Position numbers and translations under genes: made by a program
In this document: one piece after another, positions 23,816-33,295 of the stretch
Layout of the letters: every line of letters begins with the position of its first letter
Position numbering within the stretch: position 1 is the stretch's first letter
The notes under the pieces: model-generated
Told to the model about the DNA's origin: nothing
Seen by the model: the letters and a program-made list of their open reading frames with translations, nothing else
The model's database searches: none
NCBI RefSeq assembly: GCF_030530745.1
Contig: NZ_JAUMUI010000011.1
Span: 16,317-80,316 of the forward strand
Direction of reading: 5' to 3'
From: Neisseria sp.
GTDB taxonomy: Bacteria > Pseudomonadota > Gammaproteobacteria > Burkholderiales > Neisseriaceae
DNA: 64,000 bases

Positions 23816-26638
23816 TTATAAAATTTTTTGTAAATACTTCCCCGTATAACTCCCCTTAACCTTCACCACTTCCTCAGGGCTACCCTCTGCAATAATCCGC
23901 CCGCCGCCGTCGCCGCCTTCCGGCCCCAAGTCCACAATATAATCCGCCGTTTTAATCACATCCAGATTATGCTCAATAATCACAATCGAGTTGCCTTTGC
24001 CTTTCAGACGGCCTATTACCTCTAATAACAAGGCAATATCGGCGAAGTGCAAACCCGTGGTCGGTTCGTCGAGAATATATAAGGTGCGGCCGGTGTCGCG
24101 TTTGGAGAGTTCCAAAGCGAGTTTGACGCGTTGGGCTTCGCCGCCGGAGAGGGTGGTGGCGGATTGGCCGAGGCGGATGTAGCCCAAACCCACGTCCATC
24201 AGGGTTTGCAGTTTTCGGGATACGGTGGGCACGGCGTCGAAGAATTGGCGGGCTTCTTCTACGGTCATGTCCAGCACTTGGCTGATGTTTTTGCCTTTGT
24301 ATTGCACTTCCAGCGTTTCGCGGTTGTAGCGTTTGCCGTGGCAGACTTCGCAGGGGACGTAAACGTCGGGCAGGAAGTGCATTTCCACTTTAATCACGCC
24401 GTCGCCTTGGCAGGCTTCGCAGCGGCCGCCTTTGACGTTAAACGAGAAGCGGCCGACGTTGTAGCCGCGTTCGCGCGAAAGGGGGACGCCGGCGAAGAGT
24501 TCGCGGATGGGGGTGAACAGCCCCGTATAAGTGGCGGGGTTGGAGCGCGGGGTGCGGCCGATGGGGGATTGGTCTACGTTAATCACTTTGTCGAGGTGTT
24601 CGAGGCCTGTGATGTCGTCATAGGGGGCAGGTTCTTCGTGGGCGCGGTTGAGTTCGCGGGCGGTGATTTTCGCTAATGTGTCGTTAATCAGGGTGGATTT
24701 GCCGCTGCCTGAAACGCCTGTGATGCAGGTGATTAAGCCGAGCGGGAGTTTGAGGGTTACGTTTTTGAGGTTGTTGCCGCGCGCGCCTTTGAGCACCAGC
24801 ATTCTTTCGGGGTTGACCGGTGTTCTTTCAGACGGCACTTCGATTTTTTTCTTGCCGCTTAAATATTGGCCGGTAACGGAATCGGCGCATTCGGCCACTT
24901 GTTTGGGCGTGCCCGCCACCAGCACGGTGCCGCCGTGTTCGCCTGCGCCCGGGCCCATGTCCACCACGAAATCGGCTTCGCGTATCGCGTCTTCGTCGTG
25001 TTCCACCACAATCACGCTGTTGCCCAAATCGCGCAGGCGTTTGAGGGTGGCCAATAGGCGGTCGTTGTCGCGCTGGTGCAGGCCGATGGAGGGTTCGTCT
25101 AAAACGTACATCACGCCGGTGAGGCCGCTGCCGATTTGGCTGGCCAGGCGGATGCGCTGGGCTTCGCCGCCCGAAAGGGTTTCGGCGGAACGGGACAAGT
25201 TGAGGTAATCGAGGCCGACATTAATCAGAAAGCCCAAACGTTCGGTGATTTCTTTGAGGATTTTTTCGGCGATTTGTTTTTTGTTGCCGTCCAAATCGAG
25301 TTTTTCAAAGAATTCATGGGTTTTGGTGAGCGGCCAGGCGGAAATTTCGTGCAACGCTTGTTTGCCCACGTAAACATAGCGGGCTTCTTTGCGCAGGCGC
25401 GCGCCGCCGCAGCTGGGGCAGGCTTTGTGGCTTTGGTATTGCAGCAGCTCTTCGCGCACGGTGTTGGAATCGGTTTCGCGGAAGCGGCGTTCGAGGTTGG
25501 GGATGATGCCCTCGAAAGCGTGGCTGCGGTTGAAGGTGGTGCCTTTTTCGGAAAGGTAGCGGAAATCGATGATTTCTTTGCCCGAGCCGTGCAGCACCGT
25601 TTTTTTCACTTTTTCAGGCAGCTTTTCAAACGGCGTGTCCACGTCAAAATCATAATGCGCGGCCAGCGACTGAATCATTTGGAAATAAAACTGGTTGCGT
25701 TTGTCCCAACCTTTGATTGCACCCGCCGCCAATGATAACTCGGGGTGCATCACCACGCGATCGGGGTCGAAAAAGTTCATATTTCCCAAGCCGTCGCAGG
25801 TGGGGCAGGCGCCGACGGGGTTGTTGAAGGAAAACAGGCGCGGCTCCAGTTCGGGCAGGCTGTATGAGCAGACGGGGCAGGCGAAGCGGGCGGAAAACCA
25901 GTGTTCTTCGCCGCTGTCCATTTCCAAAGCCAGCGCGCGTTCGCCGCCGTGGCGCAGCGCGGTTTCAAAACTTTCGGCCAGCCGCTGCTTGATGTCGGCC
26001 TTCACCTTCACGCGGTCGATGACCACGTCGATATTGTGCTTGATGTTCTTTTCGAGCTTGGGCACTTCGTCGAGCTGGTAAACCTCGCCGTCCACGCGCA
26101 CGCGGGCGAACCCCTGCGCCTGCAAATCGTGAAAAAATTCGACAAATTCTCCTTTGCGTTCGCGCACGGCGGGGGCAAGTATCATCACGCGCGTGTCTTC
26201 AGGCAGCCCCAAAACATGATCCACCATCTGTGAAACGGTCTGGCTGGCCAGCGGCAGGTTGTGTTCGGGGCAGTAAGGCGTGCCGACGCGGGCATACAAG
26301 AGGCGCAGGTAGTCGTGGATTTCGGTTACCGTGCCCACGGTGGAGCGCGGGTTGTGGCTGGTGGATTTCTGCTCAATCGAAATCGCCGGCGACAAGCCTT
26401 CAATCAAATCGACATCGGGTTTGTCCATCATCTGTAAAAACTGGCGCGCATAGGCTGAAAGGCTTTCCACATAGCGTCGCTGGCCTTCGGCATAGAGGGT
26501 GTCGAACGCCAGCGAAGACTTGCCGCTGCCCGACAAACCCGTTACCACCACGAGCTGATGGCGCGGAATGTCGAGGTCGATGTTTTTCAAATTGTGGGTG
26601 CGTGCGCCGCGGATGCGGATGGTGTCGTTGTTGCTCAT
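23816..26638 (-). CDS. uvrA: Excinuclease ABC subunit A
   Basis: 940 residues from ATG 26638 ([26 protein letters not shown]). Two ABC modules with Walker [10 protein letters not shown] (about 32) and GVSGSGKST (about 640), two [10 protein letters not shown] signatures, and zinc fingers [19 protein letters not shown] and CEACQGDG...[10 protein letters not shown]. UvrA finds bulky DNA damage and loads UvrB. It is monocistronic, closed upstream by the cysD terminator. Confidence 0.98.
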   Translation of the reverse strand: MSNNDTIRIRGARTHNLKNIDLDIPRHQLVVVTGLSGSGKSSLAFDTLYAEGQRRYVESLSAYARQFLQMMDKPDVDLIEGLSPAISIEQKSTSHNPRSTVGTVTEIHDYLRLLYARVGTPYCPEHNLPLASQTVSQMVDHVLGLPEDTRVMILAPAVRERKGEFVEFFHDLQAQGFARVRVDGEVYQLDEVPKLEKNIKHNIDVVIDRVKVKADIKQRLAESFETALRHGGERALALEMDSGEEHWFSARFACPVCSYSLPELEPRLFSFNNPVGACPTCDGLGNMNFFDPDRVVMHPELSLAAGAIKGWDKRNQFYFQMIQSLAAHYDFDVDTPFEKLPEKVKKTVLHGSGKEIIDFRYLSEKGTTFNRSHAFEGIIPNLERRFRETDSNTVREELLQYQSHKACPSCGGARLRKEARYVYVGKQALHEISAWPLTKTHEFFEKLDLDGNKKQIAEKILKEITERLGFLINVGLDYLNLSRSAETLSGGEAQRIRLASQIGSGLTGVMYVLDEPSIGLHQRDNDRLLATLKRLRDLGNSVIVVEHDEDAIREADFVVDMGPGAGEHGGTVLVAGTPKQVAECADSVTGQYLSGKKKIEVPSERTPVNPERMLVLKGARGNNLKNVTLKLPLGLITCITGVSGSGKSTLINDTLAKITARELNRAHEEPAPYDDITGLEHLDKVINVDQSPIGRTPRSNPATYTGLFTPIRELFAGVPLSRERGYNVGRFSFNVKGGRCEACQGDGVIKVEMHFLPDVYVPCEVCHGKRYNRETLEVQYKGKNISQVLDMTVEEARQFFDAVPTVSRKLQTLMDVGLGYIRLGQSATTLSGGEAQRVKLALELSKRDTGRTLYILDEPTTGLHFADIALLLEVIGRLKGKGNSIVIIEHNLDVIKTADYIVDLGPEGGDGGGRIIAEGSPEEVVKVKGSYTGKYLQKIL

Positions 26639-26719
26639 GTCTGCTTGAGGCCGTCTGAAAAATGAAACCGCGTATTGTAGCATTTTTCAAAGAAAACCGC
26701 GGGGTTAGGTAAAGGGAAA

Positions 26720-26750
26720 GGCCGTCTGAAAAGTTGTTTTTCAGATGGCC
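26720..26750 (-). terminator. DUS-like terminator of cysD
   Basis: The arms ggccgtctgaaaa / ttttcagatggcc have one G-T mismatch and lie about 45 bases beyond the cysD stop. Confidence 0.65.
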
Positions 26751-26794
26751 TGCTGTTGAGAAAGTTAGATGGACAGGTTTTTTTTAATCCGCTG

Positions 26795-27709
26795 TTAAAA
26801 GTAACCCTGTTTTTTGCGCTCTTCCATCGCCGTTTCAGAAACGCGGTCGTCCATGCGGGTGGCGCTGCGTTCGGAGATGACGGCGGCGGCGGTTTCGGCG
26901 ATGATTTCTGCGGCGGTTCCGGCGGTGCTGGCCACAGGGCAGGTGCACGAAATATCGCCGACGGTGCGGAAGCGCACGCTGCGCACTTCGGATATTTCAC
27001 CTTCGCGCTTGGGCGTGAGCGGGGTAACGGGCACCAACAGGCCGCCGCGTTCGACGACTTCACGCTCATGGGCGTAGTAAATCGGCGGCAGCGCGAGGTT
27101 TTCGCGGGCGATGTATTGCCAGATGTCGAGTTCGGTCCAGTTGGAAATCGGAAACACGCGCATGTTTTCGCCGGGAAACAGGCGGGTGTTGTAGAGGCTC
27201 CAGAGTTCGGGGCGCTGATTTTTCGGATCCCATTGGCCGAATTCGTCGCGGAACGAGAATATGCGTTCTTTGGCGCGGGCTTTTTCTTCGTCGCGCCGCG
27301 CGCCGCCCATCAGCGCGTCGAAGCCTTGTTCTTCTATGGTTTCCACCAGTGTAACGGCTTGGGCGGCGTTGCGCGAATCGGTTTCGCGGCGCAGCACCAC
27401 CGTGCCGCGTTTGATTGAATCTTCAACACGGCCCACCACCAATTGCACGCCGGTACGCGCCACGGTTTGGTCGCGGAATTCAATCACTTCGGGGTAGTTG
27501 TGGCCGGTGTCGACGTGCAGCAGCTTGAACGGCAGTTTCAGCGGCCGGCCTTTGATTCGGAAGGCTTTTACCGCCAGCGAGAGCAGCACCACAGAATCTT
27601 TGCCGCCCGAAAACAGCAGCGCGGGGTTTTTGGCTTCGGCGATTACTTCGCGGATGATGTAAATGGATTCGGCTTCCAGCCAGTCGAGGTGGCGGTTTTG
27701 GACAGACAT
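26795..27709 (-). CDS. cysD: Sulfate adenylyltransferase subunit 2
   Basis: 304 residues from ATG 27709 (MSVQNRHLDWLEAESIYIIREV). PP-loop LLFSGGKDSVVLL near 28-40, then KLLHVDTGHNYPEVIEFRD, and the C-terminal TVGDISCTCPV...MEERKKQGYF. CysD with the GTPase CysN converts sulfate + ATP to adenosine phosphosulfate. cysN, expected directly downstream, is absent: the next gene is uvrA. It diverges from cysJ across a region with 39-bp perfect inverted repeats. Confidence 0.95.
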   Translation of the reverse strand: MSVQNRHLDWLEAESIYIIREVIAEAKNPALLFSGGKDSVVLLSLAVKAFRIKGRPLKLPFKLLHVDTGHNYPEVIEFRDQTVARTGVQLVVGRVEDSIKRGTVVLRRETDSRNAAQAVTLVETIEEQGFDALMGGARRDEEKARAKERIFSFRDEFGQWDPKNQRPELWSLYNTRLFPGENMRVFPISNWTELDIWQYIARENLALPPIYYAHEREVVERGGLLVPVTPLTPKREGEISEVRSVRFRTVGDISCTCPVASTAGTAAEIIAETAAAVISERSATRMDDRVSETAMEERKKQGYF

Positions 27710-27753
27710 GTTTTTCTCTTTGTGCGGAAACGGATTTTCAGGCGCCACTTTAG

Positions 27754-27944
27754 TCAGGCCGTCTGAAAAAGGGAAAGAACGGTTGGTTTTAACAAAATGC
27801 GTTTCCGTTATATCGGCACCTGTTGTGATTTTGATTGCAACTGCATGAAAAAAACGGTGTTTTATTTGCAGCGGCAGCAACCTGATATAACAAAAATATC
27901 TTAAATTAAAACCAACCGTTCTTTCCCTTTTTCAGACGGCCTGA
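27754..27944. repeat. 39-bp perfect inverted repeats in the cysD/cysJ intergenic region
   Basis: The left arm 27754-27792 and right arm 27906-27944 are exact reverse complements, with 113 bases between. Each arm includes a DUS (outer half) plus gggaaagaacggttggtt (inner half). As a result cysD and cysJ have identical 39-base sequences at mirrored places upstream of their starts. The spacer is AT-rich and should hold the divergent promoters. It may be a shared regulatory sequence or an invertible segment. Confidence 0.85.
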
Positions 27945-28028
27945 TTTAAAGTTGGACAGCTTAAAAACGCTGCCCGCTTTTTTGCAGCGGCACCGACAAA
28001 ACCACCGCCATAAAAAAGGAAACCTTGC

Positions 28029-29819
28029 ATGAGCCAAGCCAATCCGCTGCCGCCCGAACTGTTTGCCCGGTTAGACGCGCTTTCGCCCACCCAGTTGGCG
28101 TGGCTGTCGGGTTATTGTTGGGCGCAAAGCCGGCAGGGCAACGCCGCTCAGACGGCCTTTGCCGATCCGGCCGAAGCTGCCGCCGCACCTGCCGCCGCGC
28201 CGCGCCGCGTTACCGTGCTGTCGGCCTCGCAAACCGGCAACGCCCGCCGCGTGGCCGCCGATCTGCTGGTGAGGCTCGAGTCGGCAGGCATAAACGCGCG
28301 TTTGGTGGCGGCGGCCGATTTCAAGAGCAAAACGCTGCCCGAAGAAGATATTGTTTTAATGGTAACGTCCACCCAGGGCGAGGGCGAGCCGCCCGAAGAA
28401 GCCGTGCCGCTCTACAAGCTGCTGTTCGGCAAAAAAGCCCCCGACCTGAGCAAACTGAGCTTTGCCGTGTTGGGGCTGGGCGATTCTTCTTATCCGAAGT
28501 TCTGCCAGGCCGGCAAAGATTTCGACGGCAGGCTGTCCGAGCTGGGCGCCACCCGTTTGAGCGCGCTTGGCGAATGCGATCTGGATTTTCAGGCCGCCGC
28601 GGCTGCGTGGATTGAAACCACCGCCGCCAAAGTGGCCGAACTGTGTTCGCAGGCCGCGCCGGTTTCAGACGGCCTCAAAGCCGCCGCCGCGCCGGCCGCA
28701 CAGCTTTACAGCAAAGAGCAGCCTTTCACCGCCACGCTTTCCGTGCGCCAGAAAATTACCGCCCGCAATGCCGAAAAAGATGTGGAACACATCGAAATCG
28801 ACTTAACCGGCTCCGGCATCCGCTACCAAACCGGCGACGCGCTGGGCATCTGGCCGCTCAACGCACCGGGGCTGGTGGCGGAGATTCTGGCTTTAAACGG
28901 CTTGAACGGCAGCGAAACCGTAGTGCTGGCCGACGGCAGCGAAACCGATATTCGGACGGCCTTGACCGAACACGCCGACATCACCCGAAACACCCCCGCA
29001 TTCGTGCAGCAGTATGCCGTTTTGAGCGGCAGCGAAGAATTGCAGCGCACGGTTGAAAACCCCGAAGCGCTCGATACCTATCTTGCCGCCACGCCGCCCG
29101 TGGGCGTGTTGGCCGCGTTTACGCACCCGCTCGACGCGCAAACCTTGTTCGGCCTGTTCCGCGCGCAAACCCCGCGCCTGTATTCCATCGCCTCGGCGCA
29201 AGACGAAGTGGGCGACGAAGTGCACCTCACCGTGGGCATGGTGCGCTACGAACACCACGGCAATACCTACACCGGCGCCGCCTCGGGCTTTATCGGCGAA
29301 GAGCTTGAAGAAGGCGGCAGCGTGCGCGTGTTTGTCGAACCCAACCCGCATTTCCGCCTGCCCGAAAACGGCGACACGCCCGTGATTATGATAGGCGCGG
29401 GAACCGGCATCGCCCCGTTCCGCGCCTTTATGCAGCAGCGCGAAGCCGACGGCAGCGGCGGCAAAAACTGGCTGGTGTTCGGCAACCGGCGCTTTACCGA
29501 CGATTTCCTTTATCAGGCCGAATGGCTGCAATACCGCAAATCCGGCCTGCTCACCCGCGCTGATCTGGCGTGGAGCAGGCAGGGCAAAGAAAAAGTGTAT
29601 GTGCAGCACAAGCTGGCCGAAAACGCCGCCGAAGTGTGGGCCTGGCTGCAACAGGGCGCGCATATTTATGTGTGCGGCGACGCCGCCCGCATGGCGCGCG
29701 ACGTGGAAAACACACTCTTGGACATTATCGCCGCGCAAGGCAAACTCAGCCGCGACGATGCCGAAGATTATCTGAACGGTTTGCGCGAAGAGAAACGCTA
29801 CCAGCGCGATGTTTACTGA
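28029..29819 (+). CDS. cysJ: Assimilatory sulfite reductase (NADPH) flavoprotein subunit
   Basis: 596 residues, the usual length. Flavodoxin domain about 60-200 (TVLSASQTGNARRVAADLL, STQGEGEPPEE, GLGDSSYPKFCQAG), then the FAD domain (RLYSIASA) and NADPH domain (IGAGTGIAPFRAFMQQR, ending KRYQRDVY). It passes electrons from NADPH to the CysI hemoprotein, which reduces sulfite to sulfide. cysI, normally next, is not here; a repeat region and leuB follow. A DUS within the linker encodes VSDGLK. Confidence 0.96.
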   Translation: MSQANPLPPELFARLDALSPTQLAWLSGYCWAQSRQGNAAQTAFADPAEAAAAPAAAPRRVTVLSASQTGNARRVAADLLVRLESAGINARLVAAADFKSKTLPEEDIVLMVTSTQGEGEPPEEAVPLYKLLFGKKAPDLSKLSFAVLGLGDSSYPKFCQAGKDFDGRLSELGATRLSALGECDLDFQAAAAAWIETTAAKVAELCSQAAPVSDGLKAAAAPAAQLYSKEQPFTATLSVRQKITARNAEKDVEHIEIDLTGSGIRYQTGDALGIWPLNAPGLVAEILALNGLNGSETVVLADGSETDIRTALTEHADITRNTPAFVQQYAVLSGSEELQRTVENPEALDTYLAATPPVGVLAAFTHPLDAQTLFGLFRAQTPRLYSIASAQDEVGDEVHLTVGMVRYEHHGNTYTGAASGFIGEELEEGGSVRVFVEPNPHFRLPENGDTPVIMIGAGTGIAPFRAFMQQREADGSGGKNWLVFGNRRFTDDFLYQAEWLQYRKSGLLTRADLAWSRQGKEKVYVQHKLAENAAEVWAWLQQGAHIYVCGDAARMARDVENTLLDIIAAQGKLSRDDAEDYLNGLREEKRYQRDVY

Positions 29820-29883
29820 CCGCAGCACGGTGTTTCAGACGGCCTTGAAAAAGGTTTCGGGCCGTCTGAAATGCCTGACCGCC

Positions 29884-30038
29884 GTTGTGTCCGGGCTTGA
29901 CCCGAGTATCTGTTATTTCTGTTGAAACAAAAATATGCCCGGGTTGAGTATGGGCATGATGCAAGTGTTTTAAGGTATCGAAAAAAATTCTGCAAAGATA
30001 ACAGGCCGTCTGAAAAAGTTTTTCAGACGGCCTGTTAT
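29884..30038. repeat. Partial family 2 (beta) repeat plus long DUS hairpin in the 29820-30222 gap
   Basis: cgggcttgacccgagtat (about 29887-29904) is half of a palindromic repeat seen complete at 33 and 62.7 kb, ending near aattctgcaaag (about 29985-29996). It is followed by a DUS hairpin with 20-base arms (29998-30017 and 30019-30038) that would end cysJ and leuB transcripts. No gene is seen in this gap. Confidence 0.6.
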
Positions 30039-30070
30039 TTTGTATTGCAGCTAACAATAATTGATTTGCC

Positions 30071-30209
30071 GAGACCTTTGCCACCCCCCCCCATCTGCGG
30101 CGCATTTCTGCGTTGTGTGCTGCCTGCCCGCTTGCCTATCGTGTGATATGTCTGCGCCCGCTGCGCTGCTACGCCTTAAACTGCATCCACATCCGGGGGC
30201 AAAGGTCTC
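30071..30209. mobile_element. Family 2 (alpha) miniature element, copy A (139 bp)
   Basis: It begins GAGACCTTTGCC and ends GGCAAAGGTCTC. A perfect 5-bp direct repeat TTGCC flanks both ends (30066-30070 and 30210-30214). The interior (gcggcgcatttctgcgttgtg ... ctgctacgccttaaactgca, read in parts) is shared, inverted, with the copy at 31430. It lies just beyond the leuB stop. Confidence 0.75.
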
Positions 30210-30222
30210 TTGCCATATCAAC

Positions 30223-31293
30223 TTACAACGCCGCCAGCACGGCATCGCCCATTTCGGAGCAGGAAACCGGACGCATGCCTTCTTCGCAGATGTCGGCGGT
30301 GCGGCAGCCTTGTTCCAACACTTTCTGCACGGCCTGTTCGATTTGCTGCGCGCGTGCTTCGTCGTTCAGGCTGTAGCGCACCAGCATGGCGAGCGACAGA
30401 ATCGTGGCCAGCGGGTTGGCTTTGTTTTGGCCGGCGATGTCGGGCGCGGAGCCGTGCGAAGGTTCGTATAAGCCTTTGCCGGTTTCGTTCAGCGAGGCCG
30501 AGGGCAGCATACCGATGGAGCCGGTGAGCATCGAGGCTTGGTCGGAAAGGATGTCGCCGAAGATATTGCCGGTGGCGATCACGTCGAACTGTTTGGGCGC
30601 GCGCACGAGCTGCATGGCGGCGTTGTCGACATACATATGGCTCAGTTCCACATCGGGGTAGTCTTTGGCGGTTTGGTTGAAAATCTCTTTCCACAACTCG
30701 GTGGTTTCCAGCACGTTGGCTTTATCCACCGAACACAGTTTCTTGCCGCGTTTCTGCGCGGCTTCAAAGGCCACTTTGGCGATGCGGCGGATTTCGCCCT
30801 CGCTGTATTTCATGGTGTTGAAACCTTCGCGCTCGCCGTTTTCCAGCGTGCGGATGCCGCGCGGCTCGCCGAAATAAATGTCGCCGGTGAGTTCGCGCAC
30901 AATCAGAATATCCAAACCGGCCACCACTTCGGGCTTCAGGGTGGAGGCGTTGGCCAGCTCTTTATAAAGAATGGCGGGGCGCAGGTTGGCAAACAGGTTC
31001 AGGTCTTTGCGGATGGCCAACAGGCCGCGCTCGGGGCGCAGCGGCCGGTCGAGGTTGTCGTATTGCGGGCCGCCCACCGCGCCCAGCAGCACCGCATCGG
31101 CGGCGCGGCACAGGTTTTGGGTGAATTCGGGATAGGGGTGGCCGTATTCGTCGTAGCCTGCGCCGCCGATGGGGGCGTATTGGTATTGCACGTCGAGGCC
31201 GTCTGAAATCAGTTTGTCCAACACGCGCACGGCTTGGGCGGTGATTTCGGGGCCGATGCCGTCGCCGGGCAGAATGGCGATTTGTTTGCTCAT
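30223..31293 (-). CDS. leuB: 3-isopropylmalate dehydrogenase
   Basis: 356 residues from ATG 31293 ([25 protein letters not shown]). Substrate and metal residues are in [42 protein letters not shown] and [29 protein letters not shown] selectivity is seen in [12 protein letters not shown]. It catalyses the oxidative decarboxylation in leucine synthesis. leuC/leuD are not in the window. The gene is bracketed by two inverted family 2 elements (30071 and 31430), which could act as a mobile or recombinogenic frame. Confidence 0.97.
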   Translation of the reverse strand: MSKQIAILPGDGIGPEITAQAVRVLDKLISDGLDVQYQYAPIGGAGYDEYGHPYPEFTQNLCRAADAVLLGAVGGPQYDNLDRPLRPERGLLAIRKDLNLFANLRPAILYKELANASTLKPEVVAGLDILIVRELTGDIYFGEPRGIRTLENGEREGFNTMKYSEGEIRRIAKVAFEAAQKRGKKLCSVDKANVLETTELWKEIFNQTAKDYPDVELSHMYVDNAAMQLVRAPKQFDVIATGNIFGDILSDQASMLTGSIGMLPSASLNETGKGLYEPSHGSAPDIAGQNKANPLATILSLAMLVRYSLNDEARAQQIEQAVQKVLEQGCRTADICEEGMRPVSCSEMGDAVLAAL

Positions 31294-31429
31294 TTCGGGT
31301 TTCCTTTGTCGATAGGTTGGCTGAACGGGCCTGATTGTACCGTTTTTCATTAAGAAAATGTTGCTGCCGGCAAGGTTTTTCAGACGGCCTCTGAGCCGAT
31401 AAATCCTCATGCCGTCTGAAAAACATTAT

Positions 31430-31590
31430 GAGGCCTTTGCAAAACCGTCAGATGTGGATGCAGTTCAAGGCGTAGCAGCGCAGCGAGCGCAGACATAACA
31501 TGAAGTTAGGCAAGCGAGCGAGTAGTACCCTAAAGGGCATAAACGCACAACGCAGAAATGCGCCGCAGATGGCGGTTTTGCAAAGGTCTC
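31430..31590. mobile_element. Family 2 (alpha) miniature element, copy B (161 bp)
   Basis: The ends GAGGCCTTTGCAAAACCGTCAGATG and, inward from the right, GAGACCTTTGCAAAACCGCCATCTG are near-perfect inverted repeats. A perfect 5-bp direct repeat ATTAT flanks it (31425-31429 and 31591-31595). The interior includes aaggcgtagcagcgcagcga and aacgcagaaatgcgccgcag. It directly abuts the start of the RNA methyltransferase gene. Confidence 0.8.
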
Positions 31591-31605
31591 ATTATAATGC
31601 CGTCT

Positions 31606-32385
31606 ATGAAACAGATTACCTCCGCCAGCAACGGACAGCTCAAACATGCGGCAAAACTGCTCTCCCACGGTAAAACCCGCCGCGAACACGGCCAAACCGT
31701 GCTTGAAGGCGTGCACCTTTTACAGGTTTATTTGCAGGCGGGCGGTGAACCGCTTCAGGTTTATGTGCCCGAAAACAAACGGCATCTGCACGAAGTGGCG
31801 GCTTTGCTGGCGCAGCTGCCCGAAAACCGGATTACGCTGGCATCGGCGGGCGTGCTCTCGAAAATCAGCGGCCTTGCCGAAGCCGAGGAAGTGCTGGCGT
31901 TAATCGAAATTCCCGTATCCGGCGCATTGCCGCAGCAGGGCGACTGCGTGGTGCTCGACCGCGTGCAAGACCCGGGCAACGTCGGCACCATCATGCGCAG
32001 CGCGGCGGCAGCGGGCGTGCAGCAGCTGGTTTTGGGCAGAGACTGCGCCGATGTGTGGTCGCCGAAAGTTTTGCGCGCCGGCATGGGGGCGCACTTTCTG
32101 CTGAATGTGTTTGACCGCGCCGATTTGGCGCAATGGTGCGCGGGCTACGGCGGCAACGTTTGGGCAACCGCTTTATCCGAAACAAACGAGCGCAACCTTT
32201 ACCGCATGGATTTAACCCGCCCCGCCGCCTGGGTATTCGGCAACGAAGGCAGCGGCGTGGATGCGGAACTGCTGGCGCGCGTAACCGGCTGCGTGAAAAT
32301 ACCCATGGCAGGGCAAACCGAATCGCTCAACGTGGCGATGGCGGCAACGGTGTGTTTGTTTGAGCAGATGCGCCAGCGGCTTTAG
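31606..32385 (+). CDS. TrmH/SpoU-family RNA 2'-O-methyltransferase
   Basis: 259 residues from ATG 31606 (MKQITSASNGQLKHAAKLL); ATG 31597 would add three residues. An N-terminal L30e-like substrate domain (~1-100) precedes the SpoU knot with motif 1 DPGNVGTIMRSAAAAG, motif 2 GNEGSGVDAELL and motif 3 IPMAGQTESLNVAMAATVCLFE. Target rRNA or tRNA nucleotide is unknown. No ribosome-binding site precedes either ATG. A TATAAT at 31593-31598, partly formed by the target duplication of the neighbouring element, would give a transcript starting at or near ATG 31606, i.e. possibly leaderless. Confidence 0.9.
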   Translation: MKQITSASNGQLKHAAKLLSHGKTRREHGQTVLEGVHLLQVYLQAGGEPLQVYVPENKRHLHEVAALLAQLPENRITLASAGVLSKISGLAEAEEVLALIEIPVSGALPQQGDCVVLDRVQDPGNVGTIMRSAAAAGVQQLVLGRDCADVWSPKVLRAGMGAHFLLNVFDRADLAQWCAGYGGNVWATALSETNERNLYRMDLTRPAAWVFGNEGSGVDAELLARVTGCVKIPMAGQTESLNVAMAATVCLFEQMRQRL

Positions 32386-32456
32386 TTATATTTTTCAGAC
32401 GGCCTGTTACCTAAAAAGGCCGTCTGAACCGAATCATCCATAAGGAACACTCAATA

Positions 32457-33110
32457 ATGTTTGACGAATCTTCACAACAACGGCTCGCGCAGCTGCTCGA
32501 TTCCAAAGCGGAAACCGGCGCCACCATGCGCTGCGACGAAGTGCAGGCGTATATGCTGGCGCTGTTAACCGGCCCCGACGAGCTGAACACCGGCGAATGG
32601 CTGCCCGAAGTAACGGGCGGCGAACACCTGTTTACCCCGGCCGAAGAGCAGGAAATCGAATCGCTGGTGCTGGAGATGGTGCTCGATATGCGCATGAAGC
32701 TCGACGGCAGAATGCTGCCCGACTTATGGCTGTATGACGACGAAGCGGGCAACCCCGATTTCCACACCTGGTGCAACGCTTATCTGTATGCGCTCGACGT
32801 GGTGCCTACCGACTGGTTCGAGGCCGCCAACGACGAAGAATTCGAAGATTTGTTCTACCCCATCATGGCGCTGGGCGGTATTTACGACGAAGACGAAAAC
32901 GGCGAAATGGTGCTGCACCTCACCAACCGCGAGTTAACCCAGCTCGAATCCGAGCTGCCCCATGTGCTGCTGGATATTTATTACTATTGGCAGAGCGTGA
33001 AAAACAAACCGCAAACCGTGCGCCGCGAAGGTGCCAAAATAGGCCGTAACGACCCCTGCCCGTGCGGCAGCGGTAAAAAATACAAAACCTGCTGCGGCCA
33101 AGAGCGGTAA
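32457..33110 (+). CDS. UPF0149 (YecA/YgfB) protein with C-terminal SEC-C zinc motif
   Basis: 217 residues. UPF0149 domain about 20-180, very acidic and rich in aromatic residues ([35 protein letters not shown]). The tail [20 protein letters not shown] is a SEC-C metal-binding motif like that of SecA. E. coli YecA interacts with SecA/ribosomes; whether this protein does the same is inference. It starts downstream of a DUS pair shared with the methyltransferase gene and is followed by a family 2 element. Confidence 0.9.
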   Translation: MFDESSQQRLAQLLDSKAETGATMRCDEVQAYMLALLTGPDELNTGEWLPEVTGGEHLFTPAEEQEIESLVLEMVLDMRMKLDGRMLPDLWLYDDEAGNPDFHTWCNAYLYALDVVPTDWFEAANDEEFEDLFYPIMALGGIYDEDENGEMVLHLTNRELTQLESELPHVLLDIYYYWQSVKNKPQTVRREGAKIGRNDPCPCGSGKKYKTCCGQER

Positions 33111-33120
33111 ATATCAGGCC

Positions 33121-33238
33121 GAGACTTTTGCAAAAATCCGTTTTAACGCTGAATTTATTTATATTTCGTCATGCTCGGGCTTGACCCGAGTATGACGCAA
33201 GTGTTTTAAGGTGCCGGAAAGAATTTTGCAAAGGCCTC
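33121..33238. mobile_element. Family 2 (beta) miniature element, copy D (118 bp)
   Basis: It begins GAGACTTTTGCAAAAATCC and ends GAATTTTGCAAAGGCCTC, and is flanked by a perfect 5-bp direct repeat AGGCC (33116-33120 and 33239-33243). The duplicated AGGCC is the first half of the downstream AG-DUS, so the element inserted into an uptake sequence. The interior carries the palindrome cgtcatgctcgggcttgacccgagtatgacg. Confidence 0.78.
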
Positions 33239-33295
33239 AGGCCGTCTGAAAACATTTCAGACGGCCTCAACCCACCACCAAGCGGACTTTCATTA

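Noticed and set aside
31440-31580. CRISPR array or tandem repeat
   Set aside because: The repeats here and elsewhere are dispersed miniature elements and DUS pairs, with no regular repeat-spacer pattern.
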